Positions 1 through 6,221 of a DNA stretch of 7,064 nt are shown here, one piece after another. A program made the translations under genes and the position numbers. This stretch comes from CAZDGB01 sp964504645. GTDB lineage: Bacteria > Planctomycetota > Planctomycetia > Planctomycetales > Planctomycetaceae. The notes below the pieces were generated by a model. That model saw nothing but the letters and a program-made list of their open reading frames with translations. It searched no databases and was not told where the DNA came from. Location: positions 1 to 7,064 of the forward strand of contig CAZDGB010000350.1 in assembly GCA_964504645.1 (NCBI GenBank), in the 5' to 3' direction. The number at the start of each line of letters is the position of its first letter. Positions within the stretch are counted from its first letter, which is position 1.

Positions 1-225
1 GAGAAGGCCCAAAAGCCGCTGCCGAAGACGTACGTCAAGGTCTATGCCCGCATGAAAGACGGCGAGGTGAAGTTCTACAAGGACGGCTACACCGACCTCC
101 GCGGCCGGTTCGACTACGCCTCGCTCAACACGAACGAACTCGACGCGGCGCTGAAGTTCTCGATTTTGATCCTGAGCGACGACCACGGCGCGACCGTCCG
201 CGAAGCCTCGCCGCCGAAACGGTGA
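1..225 (+). CDS. C-terminal end of a truncated gene, probable large secreted protein (5' part outside window)
   Basis: The frame is open from the first base and ends at TGA 223-225, giving 74 codons with GC-rich third positions like the neighbouring genes. The tail reads as a beta-rich domain: a KVYARMKDGEVKFYKDGY strand pair, then TDLRGRFDYASLNT, then a segment with FSILILSDDHGATVREASPP near the end. The T-D-x-x-G-x-F-x-Y pattern resembles the carboxypeptidase-regulatory/transthyretin-like fold found at the ends of surface and envelope proteins. From memory, similar tails occur on large planctomycete hypothetical proteins, but I cannot name the family. The function of the full protein cannot be judged because its N-terminal part is missing. 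A large hairpin begins 5 nt after the stop, so the transcript probably ends there. Confidence 0.8.
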   Translation, partial: EKAQKPLPKTYVKVYARMKDGEVKFYKDGYTDLRGRFDYASLNTNELDAALKFSILILSDDHGATVREASPPKR

Positions 226-230
226 ACGCT

Positions 231-312
231 CGCTCCGCTGCGCAAAGCCTTCGCGTCGCGGCTAACCACGTCGTTTCCCGGTTAGCCGCGACGCGAGTCT
301 TCGAGCGGAGCG
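231..312. repeat. Long two-part inverted repeat (hairpin) immediately after a stop codon
   Basis: The inner stem is 17 bp and perfect: 251-267 (TCGCGTCGCGGCTAACC) pairs with 280-296 around a 12-nt loop (268-279). An outer perfect 9-bp stem, 231-239 (CGCTCCGCT) with 304-312, encloses it, separated by an asymmetric internal loop of 11 and 7 nt. It starts 5 nt after the TGA of the upstream gene. No T-tract follows, so it is not a classical rho-independent terminator. It may stop transcription by another route, protect the 3' end of the mRNA, or be one copy of a REP-like dispersed element. The GGTTAGCCGCGACGCG core looks like a recurrent planctomycete intergenic word, from memory and unverified. 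Confidence 0.75.
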
Positions 313-320
313 CGTATTGG

Positions 321-330
321 TAGCGCGCTA
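321..330. repeat. Perfect 10-bp palindrome TAGCGCGCTA in the phosphatase leader
   Basis: TAGCGCGCTA is identical to its own reverse complement. It lies 9 bases beyond the large hairpin and about 110 bases before the phosphatase start. It could be an operator half-site pair, but a 10-bp GC-rich palindrome can occur by chance. I see no convincing -35/-10 promoter pair in 313-436. Confidence 0.3.
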
Positions 331-428
331 TCACTTGCACAATCCGCCGGCGATCCGAGAGGATGGTCGCGAAGCCGATCCGTTGGCGCTAAAGTGCGAA
401 TAGACGCCGGCCTCTTTCGTGGAAGTCC

Positions 429-434
429 GAGGAG
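429..434 (+). promoter_or_regulatory. Ribosome binding site that favours the ATG at 440
   Basis: GAGGAG at 429-434 is a strong Shine-Dalgarno match. Three in-frame starts are possible: GTG 419, ATG 437 and ATG 440. The site lies downstream of 419, only 2 nt from 437 and 5 nt from 440, so 440 fits best. Confidence 0.7.
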
Positions 435-439
435 TCATG

Positions 440-1537
440 ATGAGGCCGATTGCGTTTCTGCTTGCGGCGGGACTTGGCGGCTGGTGTTGCGAATCGTCTC
501 GCGGCGAAGAGGCTGCGAAAACTGCCCCCCAAGCCGAAGTGCAGCGGCCCGACGTGCTGCGGCGGATCGCGTTCGGTTCGTGCGACACTCAGGATCATCC
601 GCAACTGATCTGGGACGACGTCATCGACGTCAAACCCGATTTGTTTCTGTTCTTGGGCGACAACATCTACGCCGATACGGAAGACATGGCCGTGATGAAG
701 GCCAAGTATGAAATTCTGGGAGGGGACCCCGGCTATCAGAAATTGTGGAAGACCTGCCCGGTGCTGGCGACGTGGGACGATCACGATTACGGCGTCAACG
801 ACGGCGGCGCGAGCTATCCGAAAAAAGTCGAATCGCAGCGGATCATGCTCGATTTCTTCCGCGTGCCGGACGATTCCGTTCGCCGCACGCGTCCCGGCGT
901 TTACGGTTCCTACCTGTTCGGCCCGCCCGGTAAACGGGTGCAGGTGATTCTGCTCGATACGCGCTATTTTCGCAGCCAGCCGAAAAAAGACACGCGGACC
1001 GACGAGGAGAAGAAACAAAAAAAACTGGTCGGCTGGTACGTGCCGCATCCCGATCGCGAGACAACGATTCTCGGCCCGGATCAGTGGAAGTGGCTCGAAC
1101 AGCAACTGCGCGTTCCGGCCGAGCTGCGGATCCTGGCGTCGAGTTTCCAAGTCGTGGCGGACGAGAAAGGCATGGAATCATGGGGCAATTTCCCGCACGA
1201 GCGCCAACGCCTGTATGACTTGATCGCCGCGACGAAAGCCGAAGGCGCCGTGTTCCTCTCCGGGGACGTCCACTTCTCAGAGATATCCCGCACCGACGAC
1301 GGTCCGTATCCGTTGTACGATTTCACGTCGAGCAGCCTGACCGATCCCGAGAAAAGCTGGTCGGAAGCGATCAACTCGCAGCGCGTCAGCGAGATCGCCT
1401 ACGCCAAACCGACGTTCGGCTTCGTCCAGATCGATTGGTCGGGGGAGGACCCGGTGCTGACGCTGCAGGCGCGCGGCCTGAAAGGCGAGATTGGTTTTGA
1501 GAACCAGATCAACCTCTCGGACTTGCAGCCGAAATGA
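440..1537 (+). CDS. Secreted PhoD-like alkaline phosphatase/phosphodiesterase
   Basis: This is a 365-residue protein if started at ATG 440 (alternatives 437 and 419). Residues 1-22 form a Sec-type signal, MRPIAFLLAAGLGG followed by WCCESSRGEEA, so it should act outside the cytoplasm. The PhoD/metallophosphatase motifs come in the expected order: IAFGSC (C48, matching the cysteine that binds iron in Bacillus PhoD), LGDNIYAD (72-79), TWDDHDYGVND (111-121), LLDTRYFR (171-178), LGPDQWKWLE (211-220) and SGDVHFSEI (274-282). These Asp, Asn and His residues are the expected metal ligands, and none is missing. Family members hydrolyse phosphate mono- or diesters; the substrate here is unknown. A separate N-terminal PhoD_N domain appears absent, giving a compact form. 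The next gene starts 24 nt downstream, so the two are likely cotranscribed. Confidence 0.93.
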   Translation: MRPIAFLLAAGLGGWCCESSRGEEAAKTAPQAEVQRPDVLRRIAFGSCDTQDHPQLIWDDVIDVKPDLFLFLGDNIYADTEDMAVMKAKYEILGGDPGYQKLWKTCPVLATWDDHDYGVNDGGASYPKKVESQRIMLDFFRVPDDSVRRTRPGVYGSYLFGPPGKRVQVILLDTRYFRSQPKKDTRTDEEKKQKKLVGWYVPHPDRETTILGPDQWKWLEQQLRVPAELRILASSFQVVADEKGMESWGNFPHERQRLYDLIAATKAEGAVFLSGDVHFSEISRTDDGPYPLYDFTSSSLTDPEKSWSEAINSQRVSEIAYAKPTFGFVQIDWSGEDPVLTLQARGLKGEIGFENQINLSDLQPK

Positions 1538-1561
1538 AATACTCCCCGAAGTGAGTTTGTC

Positions 1562-4500
1562 ATGAGACTTCCGCTGTGTTTACTCGCGATTTCGATTTCG
1601 GCAATTGCTCATGCAGCCGACAAGCCCATCGTGGACTTTACGCCCCTCGAACGCCGTTTTCAGGCCGACATTCGTCCGGTCCTGAAGTCGCATTGCCTCG
1701 CCTGCCATGCGACGGACAAGCCCGAAGGCGAACTCGACCTGGAGCAGTTCGCGGCTCTCGGCGACGTGCGGAAGCATCCGCGGGTCTGGATCAAGGTCGT
1801 CGAGATGCTCGACCTCGGCGAGATGCCGCCGAAGGACGCCGACCAGCTTTCGCCGGGGCAGCAGAAATCGCTGCGGCAATGGATCGACGATTATCTGAAG
1901 GCCGAGGCCCGGGCCAACGCCGGCGATCCTGGCCCGGTGCCGCTGCGTCGGCTCAATAACGCGGAATACACTTACACGATTCGCGATCTGACCGGGGCGC
2001 ACCTGCATCCGGCCCGCGAATTCCCCGTCGATGGCGCGGGGGGTGAAGGATTCACGAACGCGGCTGGCGCGCTCGCCATGTCGCCGGCCCTCTTCACGAA
2101 ATATCTCGATGCGGCGAAGGAGATTTCGCAGCACGCCGTGCTGTTGCCGGACGGCTTCCGTTTCTCGAACTCGTCGACGCCGAGCGACTGGACGAACGAG
2201 ATTCTCGCCGAGATCCGCGAACTCTACGGCCGCTATTCCGATGCGCAGGGAGCGACGCGAGTCAACCTGCAGGGGATCGTGTTCGACACCAACGGCGGCG
2301 GACGGTTGCCGATTGAAAAGTATCTCGCCGCGACCGTCGAAGAGCGGCAAGCTCTCGCGGACGGCAGCAAATCGTTGGAGGAAGTCGCCACGCAGCGCGG
2401 CCTCAGTCCAAAGTATCTCGCCACGCTGTGGAAATTGCTGACGAGCGAGACGCCGTCGCCGCTGATCGCTCCGCTCCGCGCGCAATGGCAGACTGCGTCG
2501 CCCGATCAGGCCGGCGCGCTCGGCGCTCAAATCGCCGTCTGGCAGAACGCCTTGACGCGGTTTCAGAACGTCGGGCACATGAAGCCGTGGATGGTGCCGA
2601 CGTCCCCCGTCGTCGCGCAGCAGGAAGTCCGCGTGAAGCTGCCGGCCCCCGCCGACGGCGGCGACGTCACGATCTATCTCGTCGCCGGCAGCGCGGGCGA
2701 CGGCCCGAAAGATGACACGGTGTTGTGGCAGCGGCCGCGGCTCGTGACGCCGGGACAGAACGATTTGCCGTTGCGCGACGTCCGGCAGTTCGCCGCACTG
2801 ATGGCGCAGCGGCGCAAAGCGATTCTCCAGCACACGGCGAAGTCGCTCGCCGCCGCGGCGGAAGCCGATCGTTCGGGCCGCCAGGCATCGCAGGACGCGC
2901 TCGCACAAAAGTTCGGCGTGACCAAAGACGCCTTGCAGCCCTGGTTGCATGCTCTTGGCGTCTCCGCGCACGCCGGGATGACGCTGAATCCTCTGACGCA
3001 GAAACAATCGAAGCTCGCCGGGTACGACTTCGTCAACGGCTGGAGCCAGGGCGATTTGCCGAGTGTCATCGCCAATTCCAGCGACCAGGCGGTGCGCATC
3101 CCCGGCAACATGAAAGCACACGGCGTCACCGTTCATCCCACGCCGACGGCGAGCGTCGCCGTCAGTTGGCAGAGTTCTCTCGACGGCCGCGTCAAAATCG
3201 CAGCGGCCGTCACGCATGCCCATCCCGAATGCGGTAACGGCGTCACCTGGGCGCTCGAACTCCGCCGCGGCCTCTTGCGGCAACTGCTGGCTTCGGGAGT
3301 CTCGCAAGGCGGCAAATCGATTCCCATCGGTCCGTTGGATGCCCAGTCCGTGCACATCGGCGACGTCGTCTCGCTCGTCATCGGCCCGCGCGACGGGAAT
3401 CATTCGTGCGATCTCACCGACGTCGAACTGACGGTCCAGTCGCTGGAACCCGACGGCCCGACGTGGTCGCTCACCGCCGACGTCTCGCCCGACATTCACG
3501 CCGGCAACCCGCACGCCGACCGCCGCGGCCAGACCGGCGTGTGGCATTTCAGCCAGGAGCCGATCGCTGGCCCCGGTGCGACGCTGCTCGTACCGACCGA
3601 ATCGCTGCTCGCGAAATGGCTCGCCGAAGCAGACGCCGGGAAACGGGACGAACTGGCGAAACGATTGCAGGAATTGCTGCTGAGTCCGGCTCCCGCCGAC
3701 GCCAATTCGCCCGATGCGCAGTTGCGTCGCGGGTTGGTGTCGTACAGCGGCCCGTTGTTCGTCGGTCAGCGAAATCAGAAATTCACGCCAGCCGATCAGC
3801 CGCTCGCCGGGGACTTCGGAATCGATCCGCAGCAGTTCGGCGTCGATCCGGCCGGAAAGAAAATCGACGACGCCGATCTCGCAGTCGCCGCGGCGTCGCT
3901 GGTGGAGATTCGTTTGCCGGCGGACATCGCCGCGGGGACCGAGTTCGTTACCAATGGCCTGCTGCTCCCCGGCGCGGGACCAGACGGCAGCGTGCAAGTC
4001 TTCGCGACGCTGGAGAAGCCGGCGGATCTCGAAACGCTGCGCTCCGATCTGCCGGTGATCACGGCGGAAAACTCCGCGGCCCGGCAGCGCTTCACGGCGG
4101 CCTTCGATGAATTCCGGCGGATGTTCCCCGCGGCGCTGTGCTATCCGAAGATCGTCCCCGTCGATGAAGTCATCACGCTCACGCTGTTCCATCGCGAGGA
4201 CGAAGCGCTGATGCGGCTGATGCTCAGCGATGCGGAGCGGCTGCGGCTCGACCGGTTGTGGGACGAGTTGCGGTTCGTCAGCCGCGACGCGTTCACATCG
4301 GTCGACGCGTTCGCGCAGCTTTTGGAATACGCCTCGCAGGACGGCGACCCGAAACTGTTCGAGCCGCTGCGGAAGCCGATCGATGAACGGGCCGAGCAAT
4401 TCCGCCAACAGTTGCTCGCGGCGGAACCGCGGCATCTCGACCAGGTGCTGCAATTGGCGGGACAAGCCTATCGCCGGCCGCTGACGGACGCGGAAGCCGC

Positions 4501-5686
4501 GGAACTGCGGGCGCTCTATCGGACGCTGCGGTCCGAGGAGTTGCCGCACGACGACGCGATCCGTTTCCTCTTGGCCCGCGTGCTCGTTTCGCCGCGGTTT
4601 CTGTATCGCGAGGAAGTCCCCGGCGAGGGCACAGAACCGACGCTGCTGTCCGACTGGGAGCTGGCGACGCGGCTGAGCTACTTCCTCTGGTCGTCGCAGC
4701 CGGATGAACAATTACGGCAACTCGCGGCGGAAGGAAAGCTCCGCGATCCCGACGTGCTGGCGAACCAGGCCCGGGTCATGCTGAATCATCCGCGCTATCT
4801 GCGCCGGCTGGCGACGGAGTTCGGCTGTCAGTATCTGCACGTCTACGATTTCGACTCGCTCGATGAGAAGAGCGAGACGCATTTCCCGGAATTCGCGGCC
4901 CTGCGCGGCGACATGCACGAGGAAGCGATTCGCTTTCTCGCCGATATCTTCCGCGACGACAGTTCGATCCTCGGCCTGCTCGATGCGAATTACACTTTCA
5001 TCAACGAACCGCTGGCGAAGTTTTACGGCGTCGAGGCGACCGGCCCGGAATGGCGGCGGATCGACGGCTGGAAGAACCGCGGCCGCGGCGGCGTGCTCGG
5101 CCTGGCGGCGACATTGGCGAAACAATCCGGCGCATCGCGGACCAGCCCGATCCTGCGCGGCAACTGGGTCTCGGAAGTGCTGCTCGGCGAGAAATTGCCG
5201 AAGCCGCCGAAAGGCGTCCCGCCGCTCCCCGACGACGAGGCGACCGAACCCCTCACCGTGCGGCAACTGACCGAACGCCACGTCCGGGACGAACGTTGCT
5301 CGAACTGCCATCGCCGCATCGACCCGCTCGGCTTCTCGCTGGAGCGCTTCGACGCCATCGGCCGCCTGCGCGACAAAGACCTCGGCGGACGGCCGATCGA
5401 CACGAAGACGACGCTGATGGACGGCACCGAACTGGACGGACTCGAAGGCCTGCGGACCTATCTGAAAGACACCCGCCGCGACGCCTTCGTCCGCCAGTTC
5501 TGCCGCAAGCTGTTGGGTTATGCCTTGGGCCGCGGCGTGCAACTCTCCGACGAGCCGCTCCTCGACGAGATGCTGGCCGCGCTGACTAAGGACGACTACC
5601 TCTTCGGCACCGCCGTCGCCCACATCGTCCGCAGCCCGCAATTCCGCACCAGTCGCGGGCGGGATTTCGTGTCGACGGAGGAGTGA
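1562..5686 (+). CDS. Very large secreted di-haem PSCyt1/DUF1587/DUF1595/DUF1592/DUF1588/DUF1585 protein
   Basis: This is a 1374-residue exported protein. Residues 1-18 are a Sec signal with a likely AHA|AD cleavage site. PSCyt1 spans about 31-115 and has haem motif CLACH (45-49) with a probable axial Met in GEMPP (86-90). DUF1587 follows at about 127-190 (LRRLNNAEYTYTIRDLTG). A central region of about 765 residues separates it from DUF1595 (955-1015, AYRRPLTDAE, VLVSPRFLYR), DUF1592 (1029-1157, ELATRLSYFLW), DUF1588 (1174-1270) with a second haem motif CSNCH (1246-1250) followed by RRIDPLGFSLERFDAIG, and DUF1585 (1291-1362). The central region holds beta-rich segments (354-395, 485-627, 780-818) and two copies of a 23-residue helical motif (271-293, 443-465). 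Electron transfer is inferred from the haem motifs; no activity is established for the family. The start ATG has only a weak upstream GAAGTGAG. The frame is intact, and TTA codons are very rare (residues 7 and 1051). Confidence 0.96.
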   Translation: MRLPLCLLAISISAIAHAADKPIVDFTPLERRFQADIRPVLKSHCLACHATDKPEGELDLEQFAALGDVRKHPRVWIKVVEMLDLGEMPPKDADQLSPGQQKSLRQWIDDYLKAEARANAGDPGPVPLRRLNNAEYTYTIRDLTGAHLHPAREFPVDGAGGEGFTNAAGALAMSPALFTKYLDAAKEISQHAVLLPDGFRFSNSSTPSDWTNEILAEIRELYGRYSDAQGATRVNLQGIVFDTNGGGRLPIEKYLAATVEERQALADGSKSLEEVATQRGLSPKYLATLWKLLTSETPSPLIAPLRAQWQTASPDQAGALGAQIAVWQNALTRFQNVGHMKPWMVPTSPVVAQQEVRVKLPAPADGGDVTIYLVAGSAGDGPKDDTVLWQRPRLVTPGQNDLPLRDVRQFAALMAQRRKAILQHTAKSLAAAAEADRSGRQASQDALAQKFGVTKDALQPWLHALGVSAHAGMTLNPLTQKQSKLAGYDFVNGWSQGDLPSVIANSSDQAVRIPGNMKAHGVTVHPTPTASVAVSWQSSLDGRVKIAAAVTHAHPECGNGVTWALELRRGLLRQLLASGVSQGGKSIPIGPLDAQSVHIGDVVSLVIGPRDGNHSCDLTDVELTVQSLEPDGPTWSLTADVSPDIHAGNPHADRRGQTGVWHFSQEPIAGPGATLLVPTESLLAKWLAEADAGKRDELAKRLQELLLSPAPADANSPDAQLRRGLVSYSGPLFVGQRNQKFTPADQPLAGDFGIDPQQFGVDPAGKKIDDADLAVAAASLVEIRLPADIAAGTEFVTNGLLLPGAGPDGSVQVFATLEKPADLETLRSDLPVITAENSAARQRFTAAFDEFRRMFPAALCYPKIVPVDEVITLTLFHREDEALMRLMLSDAERLRLDRLWDELRFVSRDAFTSVDAFAQLLEYASQDGDPKLFEPLRKPIDERAEQFRQQLLAAEPRHLDQVLQLAGQAYRRPLTDAEAAELRALYRTLRSEELPHDDAIRFLLARVLVSPRFLYREEVPGEGTEPTLLSDWELATRLSYFLWSSQPDEQLRQLAAEGKLRDPDVLANQARVMLNHPRYLRRLATEFGCQYLHVYDFDSLDEKSETHFPEFAALRGDMHEEAIRFLADIFRDDSSILGLLDANYTFINEPLAKFYGVEATGPEWRRIDGWKNRGRGGVLGLAATLAKQSGASRTSPILRGNWVSEVLLGEKLPKPPKGVPPLPDDEATEPLTVRQLTERHVRDERCSNCHRRIDPLGFSLERFDAIGRLRDKDLGGRPIDTKTTLMDGTELDGLEGLRTYLKDTRRDAFVRQFCRKLLGYALGRGVQLSDEPLLDEMLAALTKDDYLFGTAVAHIVRSPQFRTSRGRDFVSTEE
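3014..3442 (+). other. Beta-rich carbohydrate-binding-like module inside the DUF1592 protein (residues 485-627)
   Basis: Residues 485-627 form a self-contained-looking stretch of alternating hydrophobic strands. It opens with GYDFVNGWSQGDLPSVIANS and continues through VRIPGNMKAHGVTVHPTP, VSWQSSLDGRVKIAAAVTHA, HPECGNGVTWALELRRG and VSLVIGPRDGNHSCDLTDVE. The pattern of conserved Gly, Trp, His and a terminal acidic strand resembles jelly-roll binding modules. From memory, very similar stretches recur in other large planctomycete PSCyt1 proteins. A glycan or ligand-binding role is inference only; no Pfam name can be assigned from sight. Confidence 0.5.
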
Positions 5687-5688
5687 CC

Positions 5689-5760
5689 CGTAGCACAGGC
5701 GGCTCGCCTGTGCGTCTCTGCGAACACCCGCGCAGGCGAGCCGCCTACGCTACGTTCTTT
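5689..5760 (+). terminator. Strong hairpin plus T-rich run: likely terminator and dispersed repeat
   Basis: The arms are 5689-5714 and 5729-5754, each 26 nt and complementary at all but three positions, around a 14-nt loop. The stem is followed directly by TTCTTT (5755-5760), which fits a rho-independent terminator. It starts 2 nt after the TGA of the DUF1592 gene. Each arm is itself close to a palindrome: GCACAGGCG (5693-5701) pairs perfectly with CGCCTGTGC (5705-5713) across GCT, so a two-hairpin or cruciform form is also possible. The core AGGCGGCTCGCCT looks like a common planctomycete intergenic repeat, from memory and unverified. Confidence 0.75.
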
Positions 5761-5801
5761 GATAACCTGTTCACGAATGCACCCCGAAATGGGCTTCGTA
5801 A

Positions 5802-5872
5802 ACAATCCCAGCCATCCCGGATTGTGCAGAGTGACAAAAATCGACGATTTCGGTTGTTCGGCAATGCGCCGA
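5802..5872. repeat. Three consecutive short inverted repeats
   Basis: ACAATCC (5802-5808) pairs with GGATTGT (5819-5825) around 10 nt. AAATCG (5838-5843) and CGATTT (5845-5850) flank a single base. TCGGC (5858-5862) pairs with GCCGA (5868-5872) around 5 nt. Each is short, but three in a row within 71 bases suggests a structured element, either a dispersed intergenic repeat or an RNA domain. No known RNA family is recognised. Confidence 0.4.
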
Positions 5873-5939
5873 CGTGCGCGCAGCGACACGAGAGCGACAC
5901 GCCGCGCGCATCCAGCAGCCACGCAGCGGCCACGACTTT

Positions 5940-5992
5940 GCATTCAAACAACACCGCAGACCGCAACACGCGGCATTCGGAAACACCGCAGA
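5940..5992. repeat. Imperfect direct repeat, two copies about 33 bases apart
   Basis: GCATTC at 5940-5945 recurs at 5973-5978, and AACACCGCAGA at 5950-5960 recurs at 5982-5992. The two copies align over about 20 bases with one indel and two substitutions. A degenerate tandem duplication or a pair of protein-binding sites could explain it. Confidence 0.5.
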
Positions 5993-5995
5993 AGT

Positions 5996-6085
5996 GGCGT
6001 TTTTCCCCCTGGTTTTTCACCAGACGGGTGTGCGCGGTTCGCCAAATCCCCTCAAAAACAACGAAAAACGCCCCCCTTTTTTGAG
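5996..6085. repeat. Two interlocking inverted repeats (pseudoknot-like or mutually exclusive stems)
   Basis: GGCGTTTTT (5996-6004) pairs with AAAAACGCC (6064-6072). CTCAAAAA (6051-6058) pairs with TTTTTGAG (6078-6085). The left arm of the second stem lies inside the first and its right arm lies outside, so the stems cross. A small hairpin, CTGGT/ACCAG (6009-6013 with 6019-6023), sits inside the first. A run of six C then six T is at 6071-6082. Confidence 0.45.
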
Positions 6086-6141
6086 TCCGACGAACGTTTC
6101 TCAAACGCGTCGCGGCGCAACTCCGGACGGCAGGGCCCGCT

Positions 6142-6188
6142 CGGATCATCGGAGCCGGAAATCCGTGGTCATTTCCCGCTCCGATCCG
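6142..6188. promoter_or_regulatory. Bulged 17-bp hairpin/operator-like inverted repeat upstream of the DUF1552 gene
   Basis: CGGATC (6142-6147) pairs with GATCCG (6183-6188), GGAGC (6151-6155) with GCTCC (6178-6182) and GGAAAT (6157-6162) with ATTTCC (6171-6176). That is 17 base pairs with a 3-nt bulge (ATC 6148-6150), one C-C mismatch (6156/6177) and an 8-nt loop. It covers the likely -35 and spacer of the candidate promoter, so a DNA operator is one reading and a leader RNA structure from an upstream start is another. Confidence 0.5.
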
Positions 6189-6195
6189 CTATGAT
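6166..6195 (+). promoter_or_regulatory. Candidate promoter for the DUF1552 gene
   Basis: TATGAT at 6190-6195 matches the -10 consensus at five of six positions. TGGTCA at 6166-6171 matches TTGACA at four of six, with an 18-nt spacer. Transcription would start near 6202, leaving a short leader before the AGGAG site. This is a consensus match only; planctomycete promoters are not well defined from sequence alone. Confidence 0.4.
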
Positions 6196-6216
6196 CGACC
6201 ATCGGCCCGCTTTTCC

Positions 6217-6221
6217 AGGAG
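6217..6221 (+). promoter_or_regulatory. Ribosome binding site of the DUF1552 gene
   Basis: AGGAG at 6217-6221 lies 8 nt before ATG 6230, which is ideal spacing and fixes the start codon. Confidence 0.75.

Noticed and set aside
419..439. GTG at 419 as the phosphatase start
   Set aside because: It places the Shine-Dalgarno site inside the gene and adds MEVRGVM before a normal signal peptide; ATG 440 fits both the spacing and the signal sequence better.
389..1150. Antisense open frame of 253 codons opposite the phosphatase gene
   Set aside because: It has the same codon-aligned shadow explanation, and the sense strand has a complete set of PhoD motifs.
1580..4711. Antisense open frame of 1043 codons, continued by another of 309 codons (4712-5641) in the same frame
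   Set aside because: The antisense codons are exact reverse complements of the sense codons, so antisense stops arise only from sense TTA, CTA and TCA codons, which this GC-rich gene almost never uses. The single break at 4712 is a TTA codon for Leu1051. The sense frame has clear family motifs; the antisense one has none.
5882..5901. Two copies of AGCGACACG 11 bases apart
   Set aside because: There are only two short copies with no further units, so this is neither a CRISPR nor a meaningful tandem array.
5683..6084. Possible GTG-started gene of 133 codons after the DUF1592 stop
   Set aside because: It reads straight through the terminator hairpin, has an Arg/Ser/Thr-rich translation without motifs and has no ribosome binding site suited to it.
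5745..6149. Possible antisense gene of 134 codons in the intergenic region
   Set aside because: The Cys/Arg-rich translation has no recognisable domain, the frame covers several inverted repeats, and no start signal is convincing. A short dispersed repeat read by chance is more likely.
5874..6194. Possible gene of 106 codons before the DUF1552 gene
   Set aside because: The basic, low-complexity translation has no motif, and the frame ends inside the candidate promoter. I found no supporting ribosome binding site.
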